Below, piece by piece: positions 9,732-19,300 of a stretch of DNA of 64,000 bases. The stretch is from assembly GCA_024277135.1 (NCBI GenBank), contig JAJRVV010000197.1, positions 18,572 to 82,571 on the forward strand, in the 5' to 3' direction. The first letter of the stretch is position 1. Each line of letters opens with the position of its first letter. The notes under the pieces are model-generated. The model made no database searches. It was not told where the DNA came from and was given only the letters and a program-made list of their open reading frames with translations. The DNA comes from Chloroflexota bacterium. GTDB taxonomy: Bacteria; Chloroflexota; Anaerolineae; Promineifilales; Promineifilaceae. A program made the translations under genes and the position numbers.

Positions 9732-10337
9732 ATGATGGATGATTCGGGATTTTTATCCGATCAAAATGGACAGCTTTTGGTGCAGATGGCCCGGCAAAGC
9801 CTGGAGCGGGGGGTGCGGCAGCGGCGGCTGTTTTTGCCTGATATGGCGGTTTTGCCAACGGCCGTGCAACAGCCTGGAGCCAGTTTTGTGACCTTGACCA
9901 ATCAGGGCCAACTGCGGGGGTGCATCGGCAACACAACCCCCCGTTGGCCGCTGGCGGAAGATGTGGTCCGTAATGCCGTTTCCGCATCACGGGATTCCCG
10001 ATTTAAGCCGGTGGGCGTTGATGAACTGGGAGATGTGAGGCTGGAGGTGACGGTGTTGTCGCCGCCCCGATTGCTGCCGTATGCCAGTTATACGGCTTTG
10101 TTGCGCCAGTTGGCGGAACAACAGGACGGGGTGATTTTGTCTCTGGACGGCCGTCGCGGGGTGTTGCTGCCGCAAGTGTGGCAGCGCATTCCAGACCCCG
10201 ACCAATTTCTGGATATTATTGCCCGCAAAGCTGGCATTCCGTTTCCGGCCTTACGCCAATCCCCGCCTGTGGTTGAGGCGCAGACGTTCCAGGCGCAATG
10301 TTTTATGGAGGAAGGGTATTTGGAGCCGGGAGGGTGA
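9732..10337 (+). CDS. AMMECR1-domain protein (AmmeMemoRadiSam system protein A-like)
   Basis: GASFVTLTNQGQLRGCIGNTTPRWPLAEDVVRNAVSASRDSRF, DGVILSLDGRRGVLLPQVW. Confidence 0.9.
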   Translation: MMDDSGFLSDQNGQLLVQMARQSLERGVRQRRLFLPDMAVLPTAVQQPGASFVTLTNQGQLRGCIGNTTPRWPLAEDVVRNAVSASRDSRFKPVGVDELGDVRLEVTVLSPPRLLPYASYTALLRQLAEQQDGVILSLDGRRGVLLPQVWQRIPDPDQFLDIIARKAGIPFPALRQSPPVVEAQTFQAQCFMEEGYLEPGG

Positions 10338-10356
10338 TGAGGGGTAGGGGGAGCAA

Positions 10357-11523
10357 TTAACGGCAAAAGTGGACGGCCGTCTCCGCCAAAATCCCCGCCA
10401 ACACAACCACTGAAGAAATATCTACCCACTCTTCCGCGCTGTGCAGCCCGGCGCCGATGGGGCCAATGAGCGCCGTCTCCATGCCCGCCTGAGCCAGGAT
10501 CGCCGCATCTGTCCAGAAAGTCTGACCGGTGTGTGGGCCGGGGACGGTCAGCCATTGGGCTACGGCCTGTGCCAACGCCTGCACGATGGCCGCCTCTGCG
10601 CCAATCTCAAACGGTTCGCGCAAAAATGTGGGTTTGACGGCCGCTTTGAAGGAGGGATCAGCGGCTAACCGGTCAATGATGGCTTGCAATTCGGCCGTCG
10701 CCTGCGCTTCTGTTTCGCCGGGAACGGTGCGCCGTTCTATTTCCAGTTGACAGTGGGCGGCGTAGACGCTAATTTCGCGCCCGCCGTGAATTTGGGCGGC
10801 ATGGAGGGAGGGCGGCCCGGCCAATGGATGGGGCGGCCGGGCGCGTAGTGCTTGCTCTAATTTGTCCAGTTCGGCCAAAAAACGCCCCATGCGCATGTTG
10901 GCGTCAATCCCTTCGTGGTAGCGGCTGCCGTGCGCCGCCCGGCCAAATGTTTCCACGTCGTACCAGATGAAGCCGCGATGGGCGCGGCAGATGCGTAAAT
11001 CGGTCGGTTCGGTGACGATGGCGGCGTCTGTGCGATATTGGGAATGTTTGACCAGATCTTCACTGCCGATACTGGCGTACTCTTCGTCGGCGACGGCCGT
11101 TACCAGCAAATCGCCCCCCAGTTCCACCCCATCGTCTGCCAACGCCTTCACCGCGCCCATCATCGCCGCCAAACTCCCTTTCATGTCCTGCGCTCCCCGG
11201 CCGTAGAGACGGCCGTCGCGCACCACAGCGGCAAACGGATCAATCCTCATGCCATCCACGCCGACGGTATCCATGTGAGCGTTGAGCAGCAGGGATTTGC
11301 CCGTTCCCTGGCCGCGCAGACGGCCGATCACATTCCAGCGTCCCGGCTCAATCTCATGCGTCGTCACCGCCAGCCCCAAATCGGCCAGCGTATCGGCTGT
11401 AAAAGCGGCGACCTCCGCCTCGCCCGGCGCGCCGGGAACCAGGGAGGGATTGACGGAGTTGATTTGCACCAGTTGGGTGAGCAGATTTAAGGTGTAGGCG
11501 CGGTCAATTTTGATGGTGGGCAT
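10357..11523 (-). CDS. M20 family metallopeptidase (ArgE/DapE-like)
   Basis: LLLNAHMDTVGVD, LYGRGAQDMKGSLAAMMGA, TAVADEEYASIGSEDLV, FWTDAAILAQAGMETALIGPIGAGLHSAEEWVDI; start taken at MPTIKIDRA. Confidence 0.88.
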   Translation of the reverse strand: MPTIKIDRAYTLNLLTQLVQINSVNPSLVPGAPGEAEVAAFTADTLADLGLAVTTHEIEPGRWNVIGRLRGQGTGKSLLLNAHMDTVGVDGMRIDPFAAVVRDGRLYGRGAQDMKGSLAAMMGAVKALADDGVELGGDLLVTAVADEEYASIGSEDLVKHSQYRTDAAIVTEPTDLRICRAHRGFIWYDVETFGRAAHGSRYHEGIDANMRMGRFLAELDKLEQALRARPPHPLAGPPSLHAAQIHGGREISVYAAHCQLEIERRTVPGETEAQATAELQAIIDRLAADPSFKAAVKPTFLREPFEIGAEAAIVQALAQAVAQWLTVPGPHTGQTFWTDAAILAQAGMETALIGPIGAGLHSAEEWVDISSVVVLAGILAETAVHFCR

Positions 11524-11525
11524 TG

Positions 11526-11562
11526 GAATGGTCAATTGCTAATTGTCAATTGTTAATTGTCG
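11526..11562. repeat. caattgt/taattgt low-complexity intergenic repeat
   Basis: aatggtcaattgctaattgtcaattgttaattgtc; same family at 29190-29224 and 49745-49782. Confidence 0.75.
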
Positions 11563-12412
11563 TTTCCGCAAAATGGGTGATGGCGTCCAGGTGTTTCTGC
11601 GGCGTGTCGAAGCCCAGGTACATCGTGTTCAGGCTCATGTGGGTGGCGCCGACCGCTTCCCACTCGCCCAGGAGCCGCCGCCACAGGTCGGGGTTGGCCC
11701 CTTTGTAGGAGAGCCGTCCCTCCAGGCCGAATTCGTCGGGTGTACGGCCGTACCGTTCCGCATACTTGTAAATTTTCTCCATGTCGGCCTGCGCTTCGGC
11801 GGCGCGGCGGGCGTTGCTCATCCAGCCGTCCCCCAGGCGGGCGATGCGGCGCAGCACGGCGTCGGCGGCGCCGCCAAACCAGATGGGGATGCGCCGGGCG
11901 GGGCGGGGGTTGAGGCCGGCGTCGGGGATGGTGTGCCAGCGCCCTTCGTAGGTGATCAACTCTTCCGTCCACAGCCGCCGCAAAAGCTGAACCTGCTCCT
12001 CGATGCGCCGCCCCCGCGTATGAAAATCCTGGTTGAGGGCGATGAATTCTACCTTGTTCCAGCCGTTGCCTACCCCCAGGCGGAACCGGCCGTCGCACAA
12101 CAAATCTAACGTGGCCGCCTGCTTGGCGACGACGGCCGTTTCCCGCTGCGGCAAAATGAGGATGCCGGTGGCGAACTCGATCCGCTGCGTCAGCCCGGCC
12201 ATGTAGCTGAACATGACAAACGGGTCGTGGAACGGGTTTTGGTAGGTGTACGGCCCCTGCCAGCCGCCGGGACGATCCGGATTCGCGCCCAGCACGTGAT
12301 CGTAAGCGACGATGAAATCATAGCCCAGCGCCTCGGCAGTTTGCGCGTAGTCACGAATGACGACGGGGTCGCTGCCAAATTCAATTTGAGGGTAAACCAG
12401 TCCGATTTTCAC
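11546..12412 (-). CDS. LLM class F420-dependent oxidoreductase
   Basis: MKIGLVYPQIEFGSDPVVIRDYAQTAEALGYDFIVAYDHVLG, TLDLLCDGRFRLGVGNGWNKVEF, RIPIWFGGAADAVLRRIARLGDGWM. Confidence 0.88.
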   Translation of the reverse strand: MKIGLVYPQIEFGSDPVVIRDYAQTAEALGYDFIVAYDHVLGANPDRPGGWQGPYTYQNPFHDPFVMFSYMAGLTQRIEFATGILILPQRETAVVAKQAATLDLLCDGRFRLGVGNGWNKVEFIALNQDFHTRGRRIEEQVQLLRRLWTEELITYEGRWHTIPDAGLNPRPARRIPIWFGGAADAVLRRIARLGDGWMSNARRAAEAQADMEKIYKYAERYGRTPDEFGLEGRLSYKGANPDLWRRLLGEWEAVGATHMSLNTMYLGFDTPQKHLDAITHFAETTINN

Positions 12413-12426
12413 GAGAACCTCAGGGA

Positions 12427-12462
12427 GGATTTTGGATTTACGATTTTGGATTCTGGATTGGG
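12427..12462. repeat. gattttgga-family intergenic repeat
   Basis: gattttggatttacgattttggattctggattggg. Confidence 0.75.
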
Positions 12463-12483
12463 TTGCTCCTGGGCAAGCTGCCG

Positions 12484-13275
12484 TTAACTGTTGGTTGTTG
12501 ATTGTTCTAAAAAGCCGCGCGCGGCCAAAGCAAGACAGGCGTCAGCGTGCGGGTGGCCGGGCGTGGGCAGGAGGATAGTTTGGCCCAGGATGGGGTACAC
12601 GGCCGTCCACTGCGCCTGCTCGATGATGTGGTGGTAACGGCCGTACAAGTCTGCCACCTGCCCATACAATTCCGTTTTCGAGGCGCGCGCCTTGATCAGA
12701 TGGCGCGGCGTGATCTTATCCGGCGCTTTGACTTGCCGCAAGCGGATGTTGGCCTGCGCCGCCCGCAGATGAGTGCGGATGTCGTTGGTACGCCGCGCCA
12801 GCCAATCCGGTTCTGAAGCGCCCCCGGCCGTCCAGCGACCGGCCGCCAGCATCACCGGATTGATCTGGGGGATGAGTTGGGCCACGGCCGTGAGCAAAAA
12901 CTTGAGCAGTTGATTTTCTGGGGTGTCATGCTGCCGGTGAGGCGGGCGGCAGATGAACAAAGCGGGGTTGGCCTCCTGTTGGGCGCGGGCTTTGGTGGTG
13001 GCCGGCCAATCCACCCGGCCCCGCACCTGCCCCTGAAAGGCGACCCGCTCTCGTTGGGTGGTGCGCTGAAGCTGGCGCAGCAGCAGCGGCAGGGTTCCGG
13101 TGACGAAAGCGTGGACATCCCGCCCCGGCTGGGTATCGGCCAGGAAGTAGGCGGCGCAAAAGCTGTGGCGCAGCCCGGCATCGGCGTCCAGTTGGGCCTG
13201 GGGGGGACGGCCGTCGGCAGGAATGCCCTGCATCAACAAAGCCAGGAAGCGGTCAGTGGGGGATTGGGCGGGCAT
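12484..13275 (-). CDS. McrC/DUF2357-like component of a McrBC-like system
   Basis: VRGRVDWPATTKARAQQEANPALFICRPPHRQHDTPENQLLKFLLTAVAQL matches the RGRIxW..T...R...CR..R..DTPEN.LLK pattern of McrC N-terminal/DUF2357 proteins; directly downstream of the McrB-like gene. Confidence 0.65.
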   Translation of the reverse strand: MPAQSPTDRFLALLMQGIPADGRPPQAQLDADAGLRHSFCAAYFLADTQPGRDVHAFVTGTLPLLLRQLQRTTQRERVAFQGQVRGRVDWPATTKARAQQEANPALFICRPPHRQHDTPENQLLKFLLTAVAQLIPQINPVMLAAGRWTAGGASEPDWLARRTNDIRTHLRAAQANIRLRQVKAPDKITPRHLIKARASKTELYGQVADLYGRYHHIIEQAQWTAVYPILGQTILLPTPGHPHADACLALAARGFLEQSTTNS

Positions 13276-13311
13276 GGGATTTGCGATTTTGGATTTTAGA
13301 TTTTGGATTAC
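13276..13311. repeat. gattttgga-family intergenic repeat filling the gap between McrB-like and McrC-like genes
   Basis: gatttgcgattttggattttagattttggatta. Confidence 0.75.
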
Positions 13312-16300
13312 TCCTGCTCCGTTTCGGTTACAGTTAGAGCCTCGGCCAGGTCATACTGCGGGAACAAATCCTGCATCCGGCGCTGGATTTCGGCGAGGGC
13401 GTCGGTGTTGGCGAATACGGTGTTCACATGCTGATAAATCTTGAGGACAGTCGGCTCATCCAGCCCATCGAACTGGGGCACGGCGTAGAGCAAAAACGCC
13501 TCGCCCACATGTTGCAAAGAGATGGGTTCTCCTTGTTTCTGGCATTGGCTGATGTAGCTGATCATATCGAGGGCGATGGCCGGGCCAAGCTGGCGATGCT
13601 TCATGATGTCGCTGTCGGCAGCGAAGATGTGGGTTTTGAGGGCGGTGACGATGCCGTTTTCCGCCTCGGCGGGCAGATTGAACTCAGACAGCCAGCGATC
13701 AATCAATTCCATAAATATGTTGTTAGGCCGGGGGATGCCCACATCCACAAAGGCGAAGCGGCGCATGAAGGCGTAGGACATCTCGAACAGGGAAGCTTTG
13801 TCGAAGACGTTCATGGTACCGATGATGCGCCAGCCGGGGGAGATGACGTAATCCCGCGCTGTTTTGCCGGGGAAATCGGCGGGGACGATGCGGATGGGGG
13901 CGCTGCCATCCCGGTAGGGCAGGGTGATGGCCTGGCCGGAGAGGACGGTGAACAGTTCGCCGAACGCTTTGTCAATTTCAGCCCGGTTGATCTCGTCAAT
14001 GATCACCCATTTCTGTTCGCGGATGGCGCGCAGGATGATGCCCTCGCGGAAGGTGAGACGGCCGTCGTCGGCAGGCATGTAGCCGCCCACCGTGTCAAAC
14101 GTGGTCCAGTCGGCGGTGGCAGTGACGGCGATGACGCCGCGGCTGGCGTTGAGGTCGTGGGCCAGGGCGCAAATGTCCTGGGCGATACTGGTTTTGCCGG
14201 TTCCCGGCGGGCCGATGAGGATGATGTGATTGCCGGCGCTGAGGGCGCGCGCCATCTGGCTGAAGGCGGCGTCGGGCAGGGTGAGCGTCGTATCAAACGC
14301 TTTGACCGGCATCTTTAACTCGGCGGCCAGCGGCGGCAGCAGGTTGGCGTAGCTGGCCGGTTCGTCGCCGGGGGCGAAGGTGACGTTTTTGTCTTCGTCA
14401 TCGGCGATTTGGGCCAGGAAGCAGGCCGCGTCATCCAGGCTGGCGAAGCCCAGGTCGTCGTCCTGCAACAACTGGCGGGCGAAGGCGATGAAGCCGGGAT
14501 AGTCGAGGTTGTTGGCGCGTTCGGGCAGCTCCAGATTTTTGAGGGCAGCCACGGCCGTTTCCGGGTGATATGGCAGATGTTCGTCCGGCTCGAAGGCGTA
14601 CAAAATGAGCGAACTCATCTGATCGTCCAGGCGGTTGAGGGTCAGGCGGCCCCAGGAGTCCCGGCGTTGGAAGATGGGGGCGTCGTTGTGGCGCAAATCG
14701 TAGATGGCCTGCCACAGCGCCGGGTCATCGTCGGGGAAAGGTTGCAGCAGATGGCTGGGCAAATCGTAGCAGAGATTGCCAGTGATGGTGAGATTGTCCG
14801 TCCGCCGGTCGCGCATGGCGCGGCTGGCGGCCTGATTGTTTGCCAGCCAATCTTGGAGCGGGGTGTCGTTGACGGTTCCGGCGTGCCAGACGGCCGTTTG
14901 CAGGTCGGCAAAGGCCTGGGCGCGGTCCGCGCCATCATTTCCCAGGAATTTTTTGACGTGATCGGCCGTCAGATGGCGGCGCATTTGTCTGCGGGCGCGG
15001 GCGCGCAGGTAGAGGCGCAGGCGGCGGCCGGGCTGCTGCCGGTAAGCGGCGGCGGCGTGGACGAGGGCGCGGCGGCGGGCCGGGTCGGTGATGAACAGAT
15101 TGTCTAACACTGGCAGGCGCAGGTCGGCGGCGTGCTGGGGGGTGAATTGGCCGGTCTGACGCACCTCGGCCAGCACCCGGCGGGCGCGGTCACGGAATTC
15201 CCGTTTGTGTACCGGGGAGAGCGTGGGCAGGCTGAGGATTTGCTGCACGATTTCGCGGAAGACGCTTTCCTGGTCGCTGGCGTCCAACGGAGTGTGGGCG
15301 ACGGCGAGGCCGTTCATGGCTGCGGTGAGCCGATTGCTGTCGGGGGTGGCGGTGGTGGGAGTGACGGCCGTGTTGGCCAGTGAATCAAGCGCTTGCTCTG
15401 GTTTGGCTTCGATGGCTTCTGCGGTGCGCATCAGCGCCCGATCCTGGGTGGGATTGCCGGTGCGGGCCTGGGCCAGCAGTTGGGCCGCTTCCTGGGGTTT
15501 ATTTTGACGGCTGAGAAGGGCGGCCAGGCCGGTGAGGGGGCCGACGGCGGTGGGGTGCTGCTGCCGCATCGTTTCCAGCCATTGGCCGAGGTCATCCAAT
15601 TCGCTGTCGGCGGCGGCGCGCACCAGGCCTAGAAATGCGTCGGCGGCGTTGGGGGTCAAGGGCGCTTTGAGTTTCCATTGGGCGAAGGCGAGGTCGGTCT
15701 GGCCGGTGGCCGCGTATGCCTGGGCCAGGATGGCGTGGGCGTCGGCGCGGACGGCCTGGTCGTTGATGATTTGCCACAGAGCGGTTTTGGCTTGCAGGAT
15801 GGCGATGGCTTGCTGCGGCTGCTGCCGGCGCAACAGGGCGCGGGCGGCGGCGATGATGTCGCTGGCGGTTTCCTGAAAAAGATGAGCCAGTTCGGAACGT
15901 TTGGCCTTGATTTTCTCAACCAATTCGGCCAGACGGCCGTGTCTCGCCATCATCTCTACTAGCCCAAATGCTTTTTCGTTGAGGGTGCGGCCGGGGATGT
16001 TTTCGTATTGGATGTTTTCTAATTCAAAACAAAGTTGTTTGATTTCTGTGGTGTTGAAGTTTTCGCGCAGGATGTTGAACAGTTTTTGTTTGCGTTCGTG
16101 GATGATGGGGTCGTCGCTGGCGGGGGGGAAGGGGACGGCCATTTCTCGTTGGGGCAGGTATTGGATGACGCGCCGTTCGATGACTTCAATTTCTCGCTTT
16201 TGCGCGGGTTCGGCTTTGGTTTTAGCTTCTTCCAGCAGGACGGCCGCTTTTTCCGGCTGGCCGTGTTTTTCGGCGATGGCGGCCTGCCCGGCCAGAGGCC

Positions 16301-19300
16301 CGGCCGCTTTGTCGGCGGCGCTGCTCGTTTCAGCCATGAATTTTTCAACCTCATCCCGCTTTTCGCTGGGCGTATGACGGCCGATTTTGTCGAAGGTGGT
16401 CACGTCGTTGGGGTTCAGCCGGGCGGCTTGCTGCCAATGGGACAGGGCGGATTCCGTTTGACCGATTCCCTGGTACGCCTCGCCCAGCAGACGGTGCCCT
16501 TTGGCTTGATTGTCGTTGTTACTCTTTTGCCATTCAGGGGCTTCTTTTTCCAGGAAGTTGATGGTTTGTTGGAATCGCTGCCGGTTGACGAGGGCGTTGG
16601 CCTCTTTGAGGATGTCTTCTTCGTCTGGCTCCTCTTCTCCAAGCTGATGCAGCGCCTCTTTTTTGACCTGCCAGTCGGCGTCCTGACTGAGTTTTTGCTG
16701 CAAGTCGGCGAATTCGGGTTGGGTTCCCAGGTGGCGGATGATGTTGAGCAATCCTTCACGCCGGTTTTCGGAGTCGGGCAGGGCGGAGACGGCCGTGATG
16801 GCGTCGTCAAAAATCTCATAGGAAGTTATCTGGTCAAATTTTGCCAAATAATCGGCCGCCTCCGGGTTCCAGCCGACGAGGATGCCGCGAATGGCGCGCC
16901 AGCGCGCCTCGCCGCCCGGCCCCAGGTTAAGGCCCTGGGTGCGTTTCATGATGCCCTGGGGCGAATGGGAGATGGGGCGCCAGTTGCGTAAGTCGGGATG
17001 GGTTTTGAGCAGGTGGCGGGAGACGGGGTTGTCTAGCGCCTGTTTTTGGCCGAGGCGGATGGCGTGTTTCCAGCTTTTTTTCCAACCGACGGGGGCGATT
17101 GCCATATCCTGCTCGTAGGCGTCGTCGAGGGCGTGGAAGAGATAGGCGAAATCCTGGTAACGGCCGTCGCGGTACATGAGAACCAGGTCGCCCTTTTTGG
17201 TGTTTTTGTTGGCGGCCCAGGTGAGATCAGGGGCTTGCGTCAGGGCGTCCATTTGCTGCTGGCTATCGCTGCTGCCGATGTAGAACCAGACGGAGGGGTC
17301 ATCGGGTTCGATGACAGCTTCTGGAACGACAATCCTGGCAAAAACGGTGTCGCCAAAAAAGTTTCCTTGAGGTTCTCGGAATCGCCAGTCTGAAAAATAG
17401 GCGCCCGGTTGTTGAGGCGCAATCATTTGTATGGCAATTTCAGTTGTTTTACCAGGTTCAATTGCAGGCGCCGGATAAGCATCTTGGTCTGCCATTTGCG
17501 CGCCATCGGTAAAAACTAATGATGATCCTTCTGGCCAGGGACGACGGCCGTTGTTGCGTACTAACCATGTTTTGACAAATGATGTTCCTGGAGAAATCTT
17601 ACTGTCATCTGGAATCGTAACATCGGTCACAAATTGGGCGCGGTATTCAAAGGTTTCAGGAAATTCGTCCGACTCGTCGCTGCCGGCAACATTTTCAAAA
17701 TCCGGATCTTCATTGTACAAAGGCATTGCTGCGACCATTTCAACGTTAGGAATAGCGGTGATCGCCATCTTCAAGGGGTCGCCGAAGTAGTTCCCCTGGT
17801 CGTCTTGCAGCCGCCACTCGGCCGTGTAATTACCGGGTTGGCTGGGAGCGGAGAGGTTTATGCGGATGTTAGCTAATTGGCCTGGGGGCACAACGTCATC
17901 CTGTTTCTCAAGAATGGGGAAACTGAGCGTTTTGCCCAATGGCGTGTTGTCTTGTTGGACGAGTTGGAATTTTTCGTTCCATGGCAAACGTCCGGTGTTT
18001 TTGACGCGCCACGCTTTGTTGATGGGGTCGCCGATTGGAATTTCCATTCCATCGGCGATGGTGACGTGGTTGAGGAAGCGGGCGTTGTGGTCGGGGGCGT
18101 CGGGCCGGCCGGGGACGACGATGTTGACGGTGAGTTGATCGTCGCCGTTGAAGGGATTGCCGCTGGGGTCTAACAAACCATAGATCGCTTGGTAGGTTCC
18201 GGGTTTGCGGGGGGCCTGCAGCTCTAACTGAATTTCGCCTTCTTCGCCGGGTGAAATGCTGGGCAGGGGGGCAGAGATGGCGAGGGTGAGGGATGCGCCG
18301 CCGGTGAAAAGTATTTGGCAGTCGTTGTTCCAGGGGAGACGGCCGTCGTTGTACACCCGCCACTTTTTAATGAAGGAACTGCCGGGTTCGATTTTAGCGC
18401 CGTCGGGGATGGTGGCGTCGCCGAGGAATTGGGCGGAGTAGTCGGGGATGTCGTCGGGGGCTTCGGTGATGGGAACGGCCGTTTGCGCATAATCATTTAT
18501 GTAATCTGTGTCTTCGGGGATGGGAACGGCCGTGTCTTCACTCGTCTCAAACCGAACATTCAACGAAAAATCTGTTAACGGTTTGATCAGCCATTCCACC
18601 TCTTCCGAAATCTGCGATACTTGCCGCATACCCAACGTCCACATGGCAGCGCCCTTGATTTCTGGATATTGGGCATAAAGCTGACCCGCTTGATGAATAT
18701 GTTCCAGCGCCAGTTCGGGATTGGGCATTTCATCCCGCCGCCAACCCCATTCTGAGATGAAAATCGTGGGCGGCGACATTTCCTTGTCCCGGCTGGCGGC
18801 GATCAATTCTCGGAAATAGCCGATGCCGCTTTCAGCCGATTCAAACAGCGTTTGGGGATTGTGGCTGTATTCGTGAAGGGAGATGGCGAGTTGATCCGGC
18901 CGTTCCTGACACAGATGTAAAAACTCAACTAGGCCGCCTTGGTACCACGCTTCTCGACCTGGCTGGCGATTCCCCCAACCAAAAAGAGCCAATTGGAAAT
19001 CTTGTTCCAAAGCGATCTGGCTGATCTCCATAGCAAAAAAGCCCAGCCAATCAGCATAGCTCTCATTCGGTTCATGCAAAACTTCCAGCCAAACCCGCGC
19101 CGGATCAAAATCAGAAGGTAAATTGGAAAGAATGGCCCGCCAATGCCGGTTGGCGGCCTCTTTTGGGTCCAGTTCGTAGTTGGGTTCATCAAAATTGAAT
19201 GTGGGCAGTTTGCTGTCCGTATTCCTTTGATTAGCGCTAAGCCGGTAAAGAAATGTGTGCGGCACACCACTTTCCATGACCCATTCTAAGGCCTCCTGGA

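Noticed and set aside
13428-14318. 296-aa plus-strand ORF (and other plus-strand ORFs across 13.3-19 kb)
   Set aside because: Antisense to the McrB-like AAA+ core; Gly/Asp/Val-rich mirror translations without family motifs.
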